Assembly: GCF_900102005.1 (NCBI RefSeq)
Contig: NZ_LT627736.1
Coordinates: forward strand, 1,240,001 to 1,304,000
Origin: Microbacterium sp. LKL04
Lineage (GTDB): Bacteria > Actinomycetota > Actinomycetes > Actinomycetales > Microbacteriaceae
DNA: 64,000 nt
Reading direction: 5' to 3'
Part shown: piece by piece, positions 45,186-54,066 of the stretch
Layout of the letters: every line of letters begins with the position of its first letter
How positions within the stretch are numbered: position 1 is the stretch's first letter
The notes under the pieces: model-generated
Told to the model about the DNA's origin: nothing
Databases searched by the model: none
Seen by the model: the letters and a program-made list of their open reading frames with translations, nothing else
Translations under genes and position numbers: made by a program

Positions 45186-45191
45186 CGCGCC

Positions 45192-46439
45192 GTGTCCTCC
45201 CCCGGCCTGTCCCGTCGCCTCGGTGTCGGCGACGCCGTCGTCATCGGTCTCGGAGCCATGATCGGTGCGGGGGTGTTCGCCGCGTTCGGCCCCGCGGCGC
45301 AGGCAGCCGGCAGCGGGCTCCTCATCGGGCTCGGGATCGCGGCGGTCGTCGCCTTCGGAAACGCGACCTCGACAGCACAGCTCGCCGCCGTGCACCCCAC
45401 GTCGGGAGGGGTCTACGCGTACGGTCGCGCGGAGCTCGGTCCGTGGTGGGGATTCCTCGCTGGCTGGGGCTTCGTCATCGGCAAGACAGCGAGCTGCGCC
45501 GCGATGGCCCTCACCTTCGCCGCCTACGTCGCACCGCACGGATGGGAACGCCCCCTCGCGGCGCTCGCCGCCCTCGCCCTCGGCGCCGTGAACCTGTTCG
45601 GGATCACCCGCACCGCCCAGGTGGCGCGCATCCTCGTCACGGTCGTGCTCGTGATCCTGGCGCTCGTCGCCGTGGCGGGGTTCTCCGCGGCGCCGTCCGC
45701 TGGCGGGTGGAGCGCCGGCCCCCTCGAAGCGGGACCTCTCGGAATCCTGCAGGCGGGCGGCATCCTGTTCTTCGCCTTCGCGGGGTACGCGCGCATCGCG
45801 ACCCTCGGTGAGGAGGTCCGCGACCCCGAACGCACCATCCCGCGCGCGATCGTCCTCGCCTTCTCGGGCGCCCTGCTGGTCTACGCCCTCATCGGCGTCG
45901 TCGCGCTGGGCGTCCTGGGGCCCGACGCGCTCGCGGCGTCCTCCGCGCCGCTGGTCGACGTCGTCCGGGCCGCAGGGTGGGATGCCGCTGCCCCGGCCGT
46001 GCGGATCGGTGCGGCGGCGGCATCCCTCGGTGCCCTCCTGGCCCTGATAGCCGGGGTCGGGCGCACCTCGTTCGCGATGGCTCGGGAGGGCGACCTCCCG
46101 CGAATCCTGGCGACGGTGGATGCGCGGTGGCGGGTGCCGCGGAATGCGGAGATCGCCGTCATCGCGGTGGTCGTCGTCATCGTCGCCCTGGGGGACGTCC
46201 GCGGCGCGATCGGGTTCTCGTCCTTCGGCGTCCTGCTCTACTACCTCGTCGCCAACATCGCCGCCTTCCGACAGACAGGCGACGCCCGACGCTATCCGCG
46301 CGTCCTGCAGATCGTCGGGGCGGCCGGGTGCGCCGCGCTCGTCGTCACGCTGCCGTGGCCGGCTGTTCCCGTCGGGGTCGGGGTGCTCCTGGCGGGAGTG
46401 GGGTATCGGATGCTGCGGCTTCGGCGTCAGCGCGCCTGA
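45192..46439 (+). CDS. APC family amino acid permease
   Basis: A 415-aa transporter with about 12 membrane helices. The first helix carries the APC signature VVIGLGAMIGAGVFAAFGPA; helix 6-like FFAFAGYARIATLGEEVRDP and the later GRTSFAMAREGDLPRIL are typical of amino acid permeases (cationic or neutral). Substrate unknown. It is divergent from the GntR gene with 62 bases between, so GntR may affect both. Its 3' end overlaps the convergent SGNH hydrolase gene by 95 bases. Confidence 0.9.
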   Translation: MSSPGLSRRLGVGDAVVIGLGAMIGAGVFAAFGPAAQAAGSGLLIGLGIAAVVAFGNATSTAQLAAVHPTSGGVYAYGRAELGPWWGFLAGWGFVIGKTASCAAMALTFAAYVAPHGWERPLAALAALALGAVNLFGITRTAQVARILVTVVLVILALVAVAGFSAAPSAGGWSAGPLEAGPLGILQAGGILFFAFAGYARIATLGEEVRDPERTIPRAIVLAFSGALLVYALIGVVALGVLGPDALAASSAPLVDVVRAAGWDAAAPAVRIGAAAASLGALLALIAGVGRTSFAMAREGDLPRILATVDARWRVPRNAEIAVIAVVVVIVALGDVRGAIGFSSFGVLLYYLVANIAAFRQTGDARRYPRVLQIVGAAGCAALVVTLPWPAVPVGVGVLLAGVGYRMLRLRRQRA

Positions 46440-47223
46440 ACGCATCCCTCACCACGGGGAGGAGCGCCTCCGCCGTCCGCCGGTACCCGAGCGCGCTGGG
46501 GTGGAATCGGTCGAGACTGAACATGCCGTCGGGATCGATGCGGAAGAACGGTCCAACGGCCCGGCGCAGCGACACGATGTCCGCGCCCGCGGAACGCGCG
46601 TGCTCGGACTGCGCCTCGGCGAGCTGCTGCGAGGCACGCGAGCCGATGCTCCGCAGAGGCTGGGGCACGGCACGGAGCGCTCCGAGGTCGGGGCACGTCC
46701 CCACGACGACGGCGGTGCCCATCTCTCGCAGCCGCCGGACCGCGTCCGTGAGGTGGGCAGTCGCCACGGAGACCGGAACGCGGTGGGTGACGTCGTTGCC
46801 CCCGACGATGATCACCGCGACGTCGGCGCGGTAGTCCTTCGGCAGCGCGGCGAGCTGACCCGCCAGATCGGACGATTCGGCGCCGACCACAGCCCCCGTC
46901 ATGAGCCGCACCGGTCGGTCGAGCTCCCCCGCGAGCGCCTTCGCGAGCCGGCCGCCGAGGGTCTCCTTGCGGTGCTGGGCGCCGAGTCCCGCGGCGATCG
47001 AGTCCCCCAGCATCAGCAGGTCGACGGGCTCGCCGCCGAGTCCGGACCGCCAGACGCGATCGGCCACGGGCGGAGTCTCACCGAGGGGCTTGCCGATCCG
47101 TCGCCGCGCGAGCGCTGCTTGGCGCGAGAGCCCGACACGGATGCCGACGGCCAGTGCTCCGGCCACGGCGCCGCCCGTGGCGAGCAGGGTGAGTCCTAGG
47201 GGGGTCCGCGTCGTACGTGCCAC
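46345..47223 (-). CDS. SGNH/GDSL hydrolase, membrane-anchored
   Basis: A 292-aa esterase/lipase-fold protein with an N-terminal hydrophobic segment (about 8-30) and the SGNH blocks: block I LMLGDSIAAG (Ser75), block III VGGNDVTHR (Asn143), block V LDRFHPSALGY (Asp238, His241). All catalytic residues are present. It probably removes acyl groups at the cell surface. Start GTG 47223 is chosen from the position of the anchor; an ATG at 47256 is possible. The last 31 codons run antisense over the APC gene. Confidence 0.83.
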   Translation of the reverse strand: MARTTRTPLGLTLLATGGAVAGALAVGIRVGLSRQAALARRRIGKPLGETPPVADRVWRSGLGGEPVDLLMLGDSIAAGLGAQHRKETLGGRLAKALAGELDRPVRLMTGAVVGAESSDLAGQLAALPKDYRADVAVIIVGGNDVTHRVPVSVATAHLTDAVRRLREMGTAVVVGTCPDLGALRAVPQPLRSIGSRASQQLAEAQSEHARSAGADIVSLRRAVGPFFRIDPDGMFSLDRFHPSALGYRRTAEALLPVVRDAFRRADAEAAASDTPLPPGAPRPRREQPATAA

Positions 47224-47300
47224 GCGGACAGCGCACACCGGGAGGGTGAACGGCATCCGACGCGCCGGTATCGGGCGGGCGACGCGTCACGGAGGAGCCC

Positions 47301-47753
47301 TCAGACGCTCCCGGGCGAGCGCAGCGAATCGACGGCCGACGCGATCCGCTTCTCGCGGGTCTCCGCCTTCTTGGCCTCGACGACGGAGCGCACCATCTCC
47401 TTGCGCCTCGACGGCGCGAGGGCGTCGAAGGCGGCGCGGACCTGCGGCTCGGCATCCAGGGCGCGTCCCAGGTCTTCCGGGACCTCGATGGCACGCTCCT
47501 CGCCGTCGAGGTCGATCTGCGCGTCGACCTCGTCACCGATTTCGACGCCGAGCTCGGCGCGTGCGGCCTTCGACAGGCCGATGAGGGTGCGTCCGCCCAT
47601 GACGCCCAGACGCAGGCGCGCGGTACGCCCGTCGATCGTGACGACGACTGCGGCGCGTTTGCCGCCGCCGAGGTCCTCGACCTGCTCGTCGGTCAGTTCG
47701 ATCGCGGTGGCGGGCCCGTTCTTCGGCAGCACCGTTCGGACGTGGAGGGTCAT
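47301..47753 (-). CDS. DUF1905/YdeI-like protein
   Basis: A 150-aa cytoplasmic protein: N-terminal DUF1905 beta barrel (KNGPATAIELTDEQVEDLGG, VTIDGRTARLRLGVMGGRTL) and a C-terminal helical YdeI/OmpD-like tail (FDALAPSRRKEMVRSVVEAK then KAETREKRI). Relatives are linked to resistance to cationic peptides, but no clear function is known. ATG 47753 has TAGCGT six bases upstream and no ribosome binding site. Confidence 0.87.
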   Translation of the reverse strand: MTLHVRTVLPKNGPATAIELTDEQVEDLGGGKRAAVVVTIDGRTARLRLGVMGGRTLIGLSKAARAELGVEIGDEVDAQIDLDGEERAIEVPEDLGRALDAEPQVRAAFDALAPSRRKEMVRSVVEAKKAETREKRIASAVDSLRSPGSV

Positions 47754-47759
47754 GGCCGC

Positions 47760-47765
47760 ACGCTA
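47760..47765 (-). promoter_or_regulatory. Predicted -10 box, leaderless start of the DUF1905 gene
   Basis: TAGCGT on the minus strand, six bases before ATG 47753. Confidence 0.6.
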
Positions 47766-47784
47766 GCAGCGGGACCCTGCCGTG

Positions 47785-49068
47785 TCACCCGAGGGGACGC
47801 GTCTGGAGCGAGGACGATTCCGCGCCGGCCGACACGGTCGCGAACGACGTGTACCCGTCGGCTGCGGAGCGCTCCAGCAGACCCTTGAGGTTCTTCGTGC
47901 GCTGCTCGAGGCGCACACGGGCACCCTGCGAGACGAAGAATGCCTTGTGGGTCGCCAGTTCCGCGAGCGGGACGTCGCGGTCGGCGATGAGGACGACGGC
48001 AGCGGATGCCGCATCCTCCGCCGTCCCCACGAGGTCGACGATGCGCTCGAAGCCGATCGAGAACCCGACGGCGGGGACGTCCTGCCCGAGGAACCGGCCG
48101 ATCATGCCGTCGTAGCGACCGCCGCCGCCGAGCGAGTACGACACCGACGGGTGGGCGAGCTCGTAGATCGTGCCGGTGTAGTAGCCCATGCCGCGCACGA
48201 GGAAGGGATCGAACCGCAGCGGCACGTCGGTCTCGCCGCGCGCGGCGGCGACCGCCTCGCCGATCCCGACCAGGTGCGCGACCACGTCATCAGGGACCCC
48301 GGCGGGCAGCGCCTTGCGGATCTGCGCCTCGCCGAACGGCAGGTACTCGCGGGTCTGCGGGCGGGTCAGGAACGCCTCCAGCGCGGCGACGGCGGCCTCG
48401 TCGGCTCCCCGGTCGCGGAGTTCGGCGACGACGCCTGCGGGACCGACCTTGTCGAGCTTGTCGATCGTGATGAGGACGCCCGCGCGGTCGGCGTCGGCGA
48501 AGCCGAAGACCGCGAGCATCGCGTCGAGCGCCCGACGGTCGTTGATCCGGATCGTGCCGCCCTCGAGGCCGAGCGCGTCGAGGACGTCGAGACTCGCGGT
48601 CAGGAGCTCCACCTCGGCGCGCGGCGTCGCGTCGCCGATGATGTCGATGTCGCACTGCACGAACTGGCGGTATCGGCCCTTCTGGGGGCGCTCCGCACGC
48701 CACACCGGCGCGATCTGGATCGCGCGGAACACGGACGGGAGCTGAGCGCGGTTGGTCGCGTAGAACCGCGCGAGCGGCACCGTCAGGTCGTAGCGCAGAC
48801 CGAGGTCGGACAGCGCCGCCGGGTCGTCCGCGGCGTCCCGGATCGCGTCGGCGTCGAGACCGCGACGGAGGACGTTGAAGGCGAGCTTCTCGTTGTCGCC
48901 GCCGATCCCCGCGTGCAGCCGCTCGTAGTCCTCGACGACGGGCGTCTCGATCTCGTCGAAGCCGTGGGCGCGGTAGCGGTCACGGATGACGGCGAGGACG
49001 CGCTCGCGGCGGGCCTTGTCGGCGGGGAGGAAGTCGCGCATACCGCGCGGCGGGTTCACGGAGGGCAC
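47785..49068 (-). CDS. hisS: Histidyl-tRNA synthetase
   Basis: A 427-aa class II synthetase charging tRNA-His. Motif 1 lies in the first 80 residues (PPRGMRDFLP), motif 2 is FRAIQIAPVWRAERPQKGRY then RQFVQCDID, the His A box-like GMGYYTGTIYELA is present, and motif 3 is VGFSIGFERI, followed by an anticodon-binding domain. This is a true synthetase rather than HisZ. GTG 49068 is used. It is 29 bases downstream of mazG on the same strand. Confidence 0.95.
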   Translation of the reverse strand: MPSVNPPRGMRDFLPADKARRERVLAVIRDRYRAHGFDEIETPVVEDYERLHAGIGGDNEKLAFNVLRRGLDADAIRDAADDPAALSDLGLRYDLTVPLARFYATNRAQLPSVFRAIQIAPVWRAERPQKGRYRQFVQCDIDIIGDATPRAEVELLTASLDVLDALGLEGGTIRINDRRALDAMLAVFGFADADRAGVLITIDKLDKVGPAGVVAELRDRGADEAAVAALEAFLTRPQTREYLPFGEAQIRKALPAGVPDDVVAHLVGIGEAVAAARGETDVPLRFDPFLVRGMGYYTGTIYELAHPSVSYSLGGGGRYDGMIGRFLGQDVPAVGFSIGFERIVDLVGTAEDAASAAVVLIADRDVPLAELATHKAFFVSQGARVRLEQRTKNLKGLLERSAADGYTSFATVSAGAESSSLQTRPLG

Positions 49069-49098
49069 GGCCCCATTCTTCCAGACCGCGCCGTGCGC

Positions 49099-49749
49099 TC
49101 AGGAGGACTCGGTCGCGCGCACCTCGTCGGCGAGCGCGCGCAGTCGCTGCCGCAGGGCGCGCTCGGCGTCCCATCCCTCCGAACGGGCACGGGCGACGAG
49201 GGCGAGGAGCGCGTCGCCGAGCTCGGACTCGTCCGCGGGGTCCGCCGGTGCCGGCGACCCCGTCACCCCCACCTGCGACGCCTTACCGAGCATCTTCTGC
49301 GCGAGCGCAAGGGAGGGCATGTGCGTCGAGACCCCGTCGAGCACGCTCGTGCGCGTCCGCTTCTCAGCCGCCTTCGCCGCGTTCCAGTGGACGAGGACCT
49401 CCTCGGGCGTCGTGGCGACCGCGTCGCCGAACACGTGCGGATGCCGGCGGATCATCTTCTCGGCGAGCGCATCGGCGACGTCGTCGATGTCGAAGGGGTC
49501 CTGATCGTCCCGCGACGCGATCTCGGCGTGGAAGAGCACCTGCCACAGCAGGTCGCCGAGTTCCTCCTTCAGGTCTGCGCGTGTACCGGTCTCGACGGCG
49601 TCGACGAGCTCGGCCGCCTCCTCCTGCAGGTACGGCACGAGGTCGTCGTGGTCGATCCGCTGCGTCCAGACGCACCGGTCGCGGACGGCGTGCATCGTCT
49701 CGGCGGCGCGACGAAGAGCGTCGCTCGACGAGGGAAGGGGCTGCGACAT
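49099..49749 (-). CDS. mazG: MazG nucleoside triphosphate pyrophosphohydrolase
   Basis: A 216-aa all-alpha NTP-PPase that cleaves noncanonical nucleoside triphosphates. Metal-binding EExxE lies in YLQEEAAELVDAVE, followed by the ELGDLLWQVLFHAEIA motif with its DxxxL spacing, and RRHPHVFGD. Length fits a single-domain MazG with a C-terminal extension. ATG 49749 is preceded by TATCGT at seven bases. Long open frame upstream in the same phase is antisense to the permease and is not used. Confidence 0.92.
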   Translation of the reverse strand: MSQPLPSSSDALRRAAETMHAVRDRCVWTQRIDHDDLVPYLQEEAAELVDAVETGTRADLKEELGDLLWQVLFHAEIASRDDQDPFDIDDVADALAEKMIRRHPHVFGDAVATTPEEVLVHWNAAKAAEKRTRTSVLDGVSTHMPSLALAQKMLGKASQVGVTGSPAPADPADESELGDALLALVARARSEGWDAERALRQRLRALADEVRATESS

Positions 49750-49756
49750 GACCGCA

Positions 49757-49762
49757 ACGATA
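49757..49762 (-). promoter_or_regulatory. Predicted -10 box, leaderless start of mazG
   Basis: TATCGT on the minus strand, seven bases before ATG 49749. Confidence 0.5.
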
Positions 49763-49800
49763 CGAGGGATGCCGGACCGCGGCATCCGGGACGGCCGACG

Positions 49801-49806
49801 TACCCT
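49801..49806 (+). promoter_or_regulatory. Predicted -10 box, leaderless start of the APC antiporter gene
   Basis: TACCCT six bases before ATG 49813. Confidence 0.5.
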
Positions 49807-49812
49807 GGTTCG

Positions 49813-51243
49813 ATGACCTCCCCTGTCTCGACGGCGACGCCCGCGGCCGGCGGGACCCGTGTCTCGATGTTCACGCTGTCGACCTTCGTCGTGGGATCGA
49901 TGATCGGCGCCGGCGTGTTCTCGCTGCCCTCGACCTTCGCCGAATCGACCGGTGTCGCGGGCGCGCTCATCTCGTGGGCGATCGCGGGCGGCGGGATGCT
50001 GATGCTCGCGCTCGTCTTCCACCGGCTCGCCCTCCGCCGCCCCGATCTCGATGCGGGGATCTTCAGCTACGCGAAAGCGGGCTTCGGCAACTACCTCGGC
50101 TTCTTCGCGGCGTTCGGCTACTGGGCGAGTGCGTGCGTCGGCAACGTCTTCTACTGGGTGTTCATCACCTCCACCCTCGGCGGCGTCTTCCCCGAACTGG
50201 GTGAGGGCAACACGCTTCTCGCGGTGGCCGTCTCGTCGGTCGGGATCTGGCTGTTCTTCCTGCTCATCCGCCGCGGCGTGCGGCAGGCGGCCTCGCTCAA
50301 CCGCATCGTGACGGTCGCGAAGGTCCTGCCGATCGTCGTCTTCGTGGTGCTCTGCCTGACGGTGTTCGACCCCGCCGTCTTCGCGGCGAACTGGGGCGGC
50401 GGCGACATGACCGGTCTCGGCGAGCAGATCCGCGCGACGATGCTCGTCACGGTCTTCGTCTTCATCGGCATCGAGGGAGCAAGCGTCAACTCCCGTCACG
50501 CCCGCCGTCGCAGTGACGTCGGACGGGCGACCGTCCTCGGATTCGTGAGTGTGCTCGCCGTCTTCGCCTCCGTGACGATCGTGTCCTACGGCGTTCTCCC
50601 CCGCGCCGAGCTCGCGACGCTCCGACAGCCCTCGATGGGCGGCGTGCTCGAGCAGGCCGTGGGCGGCTGGGGCGCCGTGTTCGTGGCGGTGGCCCTCATC
50701 GTGGCCGTCCTCGGCGCGTACCTCGCGTGGACGCTCATGGCCGCGGAGGTCCTTCTGTCCGCGGCGCAGGCCGGCGACCTCCCCGCGTTCCTGCGCCGCA
50801 CCAACGAGAACGACACGCCCATCGGTGCGCTGACCCTCTCTACCGTGCTGGCGCAAGTCATGCTCGTCGTCGTCCTGTTCGCGCAGAACGCGTTCGACGC
50901 CGCCCTCGAGCTCACGAGCGCGCTCGTCCTCATCCCGTTCTTCCTCTCAGCGGCCTACGGGCTGAAGCTCGCGATCCAGGACGGCGCGTCGCGCCGCACC
51001 GGCGAACTGATCATCTCCGCCGCAGCGACCATCTACACGGCCTACCTGCTCTGGGCTGCGGGGCTCACCTACCTGCTGCTGTGCCTGGTGATCATCGTGC
51101 CGGGCACGATCCTCTACGTGATCGGCCGACGCGAGCAGAGGGCCCGAGTGTTCACGCCCGTCGAGGCCGGACTGTTCGCCGTGGCCGCTGCCGGAGCGGT
51201 GATCGCCGTCATCCTCATCGCCGTCGGCGCGATCTCGATCTGA
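49813..51243 (+). CDS. Basic amino acid/polyamine antiporter, APA family
   Basis: A 476-aa transporter with 12-13 helices. The first has FTLSTFVVGSMIGAGVFSLP, an APC signature; later come GYWASACVGNVFYWVFITST, IGIEGASVNSRHARRRSDVG and LGAYLAWTLMAAEVLLSAAQ, which resemble arginine/ornithine (ArcD/YdgI-type) antiporters. The substrate is inferred only. A leaderless start is predicted. No arginine deiminase genes are adjacent, so it is not part of an arc operon here. Confidence 0.9.
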   Translation: MTSPVSTATPAAGGTRVSMFTLSTFVVGSMIGAGVFSLPSTFAESTGVAGALISWAIAGGGMLMLALVFHRLALRRPDLDAGIFSYAKAGFGNYLGFFAAFGYWASACVGNVFYWVFITSTLGGVFPELGEGNTLLAVAVSSVGIWLFFLLIRRGVRQAASLNRIVTVAKVLPIVVFVVLCLTVFDPAVFAANWGGGDMTGLGEQIRATMLVTVFVFIGIEGASVNSRHARRRSDVGRATVLGFVSVLAVFASVTIVSYGVLPRAELATLRQPSMGGVLEQAVGGWGAVFVAVALIVAVLGAYLAWTLMAAEVLLSAAQAGDLPAFLRRTNENDTPIGALTLSTVLAQVMLVVVLFAQNAFDAALELTSALVLIPFFLSAAYGLKLAIQDGASRRTGELIISAAATIYTAYLLWAAGLTYLLLCLVIIVPGTILYVIGRREQRARVFTPVEAGLFAVAAAGAVIAVILIAVGAISI

Positions 51244-51303
51244 TCCGGCCGCGGAGCGGCGCCGTGCACCGTCATCGTGTCAGGAAGCCTCGAGAACCCC
51301 CGC

Positions 51304-51309
51304 TAGCGT
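51304..51309 (+). promoter_or_regulatory. Predicted -10 box, leaderless start of ppc
   Basis: TAGCGT six bases before GTG 51316. Confidence 0.6.
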
Positions 51310-51315
51310 GAGACG

Positions 51316-53988
51316 GTGCACGAACTCACGAACACCGAAGCGATCGACCTCGTCGGACGGTACGAGGCGGAGCAGAACATCCCGGAACAGATGCGCGCCG
51401 ACGTGCGCGTTCTCGGCTCGCTCCTGGGCCGAGTACTCCGCGAGAGCGGTTCCCCGGGCCTGTTCGAGGACGTCGAGCGCCTCCGGATCGCCACGATCCA
51501 GGCCTACACCGACGACGATCCTGAGGCGTTCGCCCGCGCTGCCGCGATCGCCGAGTCCTACACGCTCGCACGCGCCGAGGAGGTCGCCCGGGCGTTCACG
51601 TGCTACTTCCACCTCGTGAACCTCGCCGAGGAGCACCAGCGTGTCCGCATCCTCCGCGAGCGCGGCGGCCGCGGGAACGAGAAGAACGCGAGCGACTCGA
51701 TCACCGCGGCCTACCGGAGCCTGGCATCCGAGATCGGTGAGGACGCCGCCCGCGAGCGCCTTCAGGGCCTCCGGTTCCACCCCGTCTTCACGGCGCACCC
51801 GACCGAGGCACGACGCCGAGCGGTGTCCTCCAGCATCCGACGCCTCGCCGAGCTGCTCGCCGACCGCGACGCGACCGACGCCGAGAGCGCCGACCGTCGT
51901 CGCGCGGAGCGCCGCATGCTCGAAGAGGTCGACACCCTGTGGCGGACCGCGCCGCTGCGCGCTGAGAAGCCCTCGCCGACCGACGAGGTGCGCTCGGTCA
52001 TGGGCGTCTTCGACGAGACCCTCTACACCGCCATCCCGCATGTGTACCGCCGCGTCGACGACGCGCTGCAGGGTGAGGATGCCGGTGCCCGCCCGCCGCT
52101 CGTGAAACCCTTCGTCCGCATCGGCTCCTGGGTCGGCGGCGACCGCGACGGCAACCCGTTCGTGACGGCGAAGACGACCCGCAAAGCCGCCGGCATCGCG
52201 AGCGAGCACGTCCTCCTCGGCCTCGAGCGGACCGCGGGCCGTGTGGGCCGGACGCTGACCCTGGACGCCACGACCACCCCGCCGACGTCCGCCGCGCTCG
52301 CCCTCTGGCAGAAGCTGAAGGATGCCGACGAGGACGCAGCGGCCGAGATCGCCAAGCGCTCGCCGAACGAGCCGTACCGCCGCATCCTGCTGCTGCTCGC
52401 ACGCAAGATCGCCGCCACCCGCACCCGGAACGCGGACCTCGCGTACGCCGATCCCGAGCACCTGCTCGCGGATCTGCGCATCGTGCAGGACGCGCTGGTG
52501 CACGCCGGCGCGCCGCGTCAGGCCTACGGCCACCTGCAGCAGCTCATCTGGCAGGTCGAGACCTTCGGGTTCCACCTGGCCGAGCTCGAGGTGCGTCAGC
52601 ACTCCGCCGTGCACGCGAAAGTGCTCGCCGAGCTCGAAGAAGGCGGTTCGAGGCGCTCCGAGCTCGCCGACGAAGTCCTCGAGGTGTTCCGCACGATCGC
52701 GTTCCTGCAGGAGCGCTACGGGCCGCGCGCCGCGGGCCGCTACATCGTGTCCTTCACCCGGTCGGCCGAGGATCTCGCCGCCGTGCACACGCTCGCGCGG
52801 CACGCCGTCGGCCCCGACGGCACTCCCCCGGTGCTCGACGTCATCCCGCTGTTCGAGACGTTCGCGGACCTGCAGGCGGCCCCCGGCATCCTCGGCGAGA
52901 TCGTCGAGCACCCGCAGTTCGCGTCGCGCCTCGCCTCGACCGGCCGGCGGCTCGAGGTCATGCTCGGGTACTCCGACTCGTCGAAGGACGTGGGGCCCGT
53001 TGCCGCGAACCTCGCGCTCTACGAGGCCCAGGCCGAGATCTCGGCGTGGGCCGTCGAACAGGGCATCGAACTGACGCTGTTCCACGGCCGCGGCGGTGCG
53101 CTCGGGCGCGGCGGCGGTCCCGCGAACTCCGCGATCCTCGCGCAGCCGCCGCACTCCGTCGACGGCCGATTCAAGCTGACCGAGCAGGGCGAGGTCATCT
53201 TCGCCCGCTACGGCGACCGCTCGATCGCGATGCGACACATCGATCAGGTGGCGGGCGCCATGCTGCTCGCCTCGGCACCCTCGATCGAGGAGCGGAACCG
53301 GTCGGCGGCCGAGCGGTACGCCGGCATCGCCCGCGTCATGGATGCGGCATCCCGGGAGCGGTTCTTCGCCCTCGTCAAGGCGCCCGGGTTCGCTCCGTGG
53401 TTCGCTCAGGTCACGCCGATGGAGGAGATCGGACTGCTCGCGCTCGGGTCCCGCCCCGCGCGTCGCGGACTGTCGGTCGAGTCCCTCGAGGACCTCCGCG
53501 CCATCCCGTGGGTGTTCGCGTGGACGCAGGCGCGCATCAACCTGGCCGGCTGGTTCGGCCTGGGCACGGCGCTCGACGCGGTGGGCGACGAGAATGCGCT
53601 CCGCGAGGCCTACGAGCAGTGGCCGCTGTTCCGCACCCTCATCGACAACGTCGCCATGAGCCTGGCGAAGACCGACGACCGCATCGCCCGCCATTACCTC
53701 GAACTCGGGGACCGCGAGGACCTCGCGGCGCTCGTCCGCGACGAGATGGCGCTCACGCGCGCCTGGGTCGTGACGCTCACCGGCGGGACCGAACTCCTCT
53801 CCAACCGTCCGGTCCTCGGCCGCGCGGTGAAGATGCGGAGCCCGTACGTCGACGCCCTGTCGCTCCTCCAGCTGCGGGCGCTCCGCGGCCTCCGCGACTC
53901 CTCGGCCGGCGAGGTCGACCCCGATCTGCAGCGCCTGCTGCTGCTCTCGGTGTCGGGCGTCGCCGCCGGCCTGCAGAACACCGGCTGA
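51316..53988 (+). CDS. ppc: Phosphoenolpyruvate carboxylase
   Basis: An 890-aa anaplerotic enzyme adding bicarbonate to PEP to form oxaloacetate. Catalytic His161 lies in FTAHPTEARRR; the GSWVGGDRDGNPFV motif, the mobile-loop region VMLGYSDSSKDVG and the FHGRGGALGRGGGPAN loop are intact, and it ends with the conserved NTG. Normal length for the bacterial form. It starts on GTG with a TAGCGT box and no ribosome binding site, and is followed by a strong hairpin shared with mfd. Confidence 0.96.
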   Translation: MHELTNTEAIDLVGRYEAEQNIPEQMRADVRVLGSLLGRVLRESGSPGLFEDVERLRIATIQAYTDDDPEAFARAAAIAESYTLARAEEVARAFTCYFHLVNLAEEHQRVRILRERGGRGNEKNASDSITAAYRSLASEIGEDAARERLQGLRFHPVFTAHPTEARRRAVSSSIRRLAELLADRDATDAESADRRRAERRMLEEVDTLWRTAPLRAEKPSPTDEVRSVMGVFDETLYTAIPHVYRRVDDALQGEDAGARPPLVKPFVRIGSWVGGDRDGNPFVTAKTTRKAAGIASEHVLLGLERTAGRVGRTLTLDATTTPPTSAALALWQKLKDADEDAAAEIAKRSPNEPYRRILLLLARKIAATRTRNADLAYADPEHLLADLRIVQDALVHAGAPRQAYGHLQQLIWQVETFGFHLAELEVRQHSAVHAKVLAELEEGGSRRSELADEVLEVFRTIAFLQERYGPRAAGRYIVSFTRSAEDLAAVHTLARHAVGPDGTPPVLDVIPLFETFADLQAAPGILGEIVEHPQFASRLASTGRRLEVMLGYSDSSKDVGPVAANLALYEAQAEISAWAVEQGIELTLFHGRGGALGRGGGPANSAILAQPPHSVDGRFKLTEQGEVIFARYGDRSIAMRHIDQVAGAMLLASAPSIEERNRSAAERYAGIARVMDAASRERFFALVKAPGFAPWFAQVTPMEEIGLLALGSRPARRGLSVESLEDLRAIPWVFAWTQARINLAGWFGLGTALDAVGDENALREAYEQWPLFRTLIDNVAMSLAKTDDRIARHYLELGDREDLAALVRDEMALTRAWVVTLTGGTELLSNRPVLGRAVKMRSPYVDALSLLQLRALRGLRDSSAGEVDPDLQRLLLLSVSGVAAGLQNTG

Positions 53989-54004
53989 GTCCCGCCCGGG
54001 CGGC

Positions 54005-54042
54005 GAACGCCCCGCTCCGACACGACGTCGGGCGGGGCGTTC
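54005..54042. terminator. Stem-loop between convergent ppc and mfd
   Basis: GAACGCCCCGC pairs with GCGGGGCGTTC, and inside CCGAC pairs with GTCGG past a one-base bulge; total 16 bp. Confidence 0.8.
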
Positions 54043-54066
54043 CGCGTGTCGGGCCGCGCCGCCGTG

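Noticed and set aside
47782..49812. Long upstream extension of the APC antiporter frame
   Set aside because: Antisense to hisS and mazG; no membrane helices before 49813, where a -10 box and the transporter start coincide.
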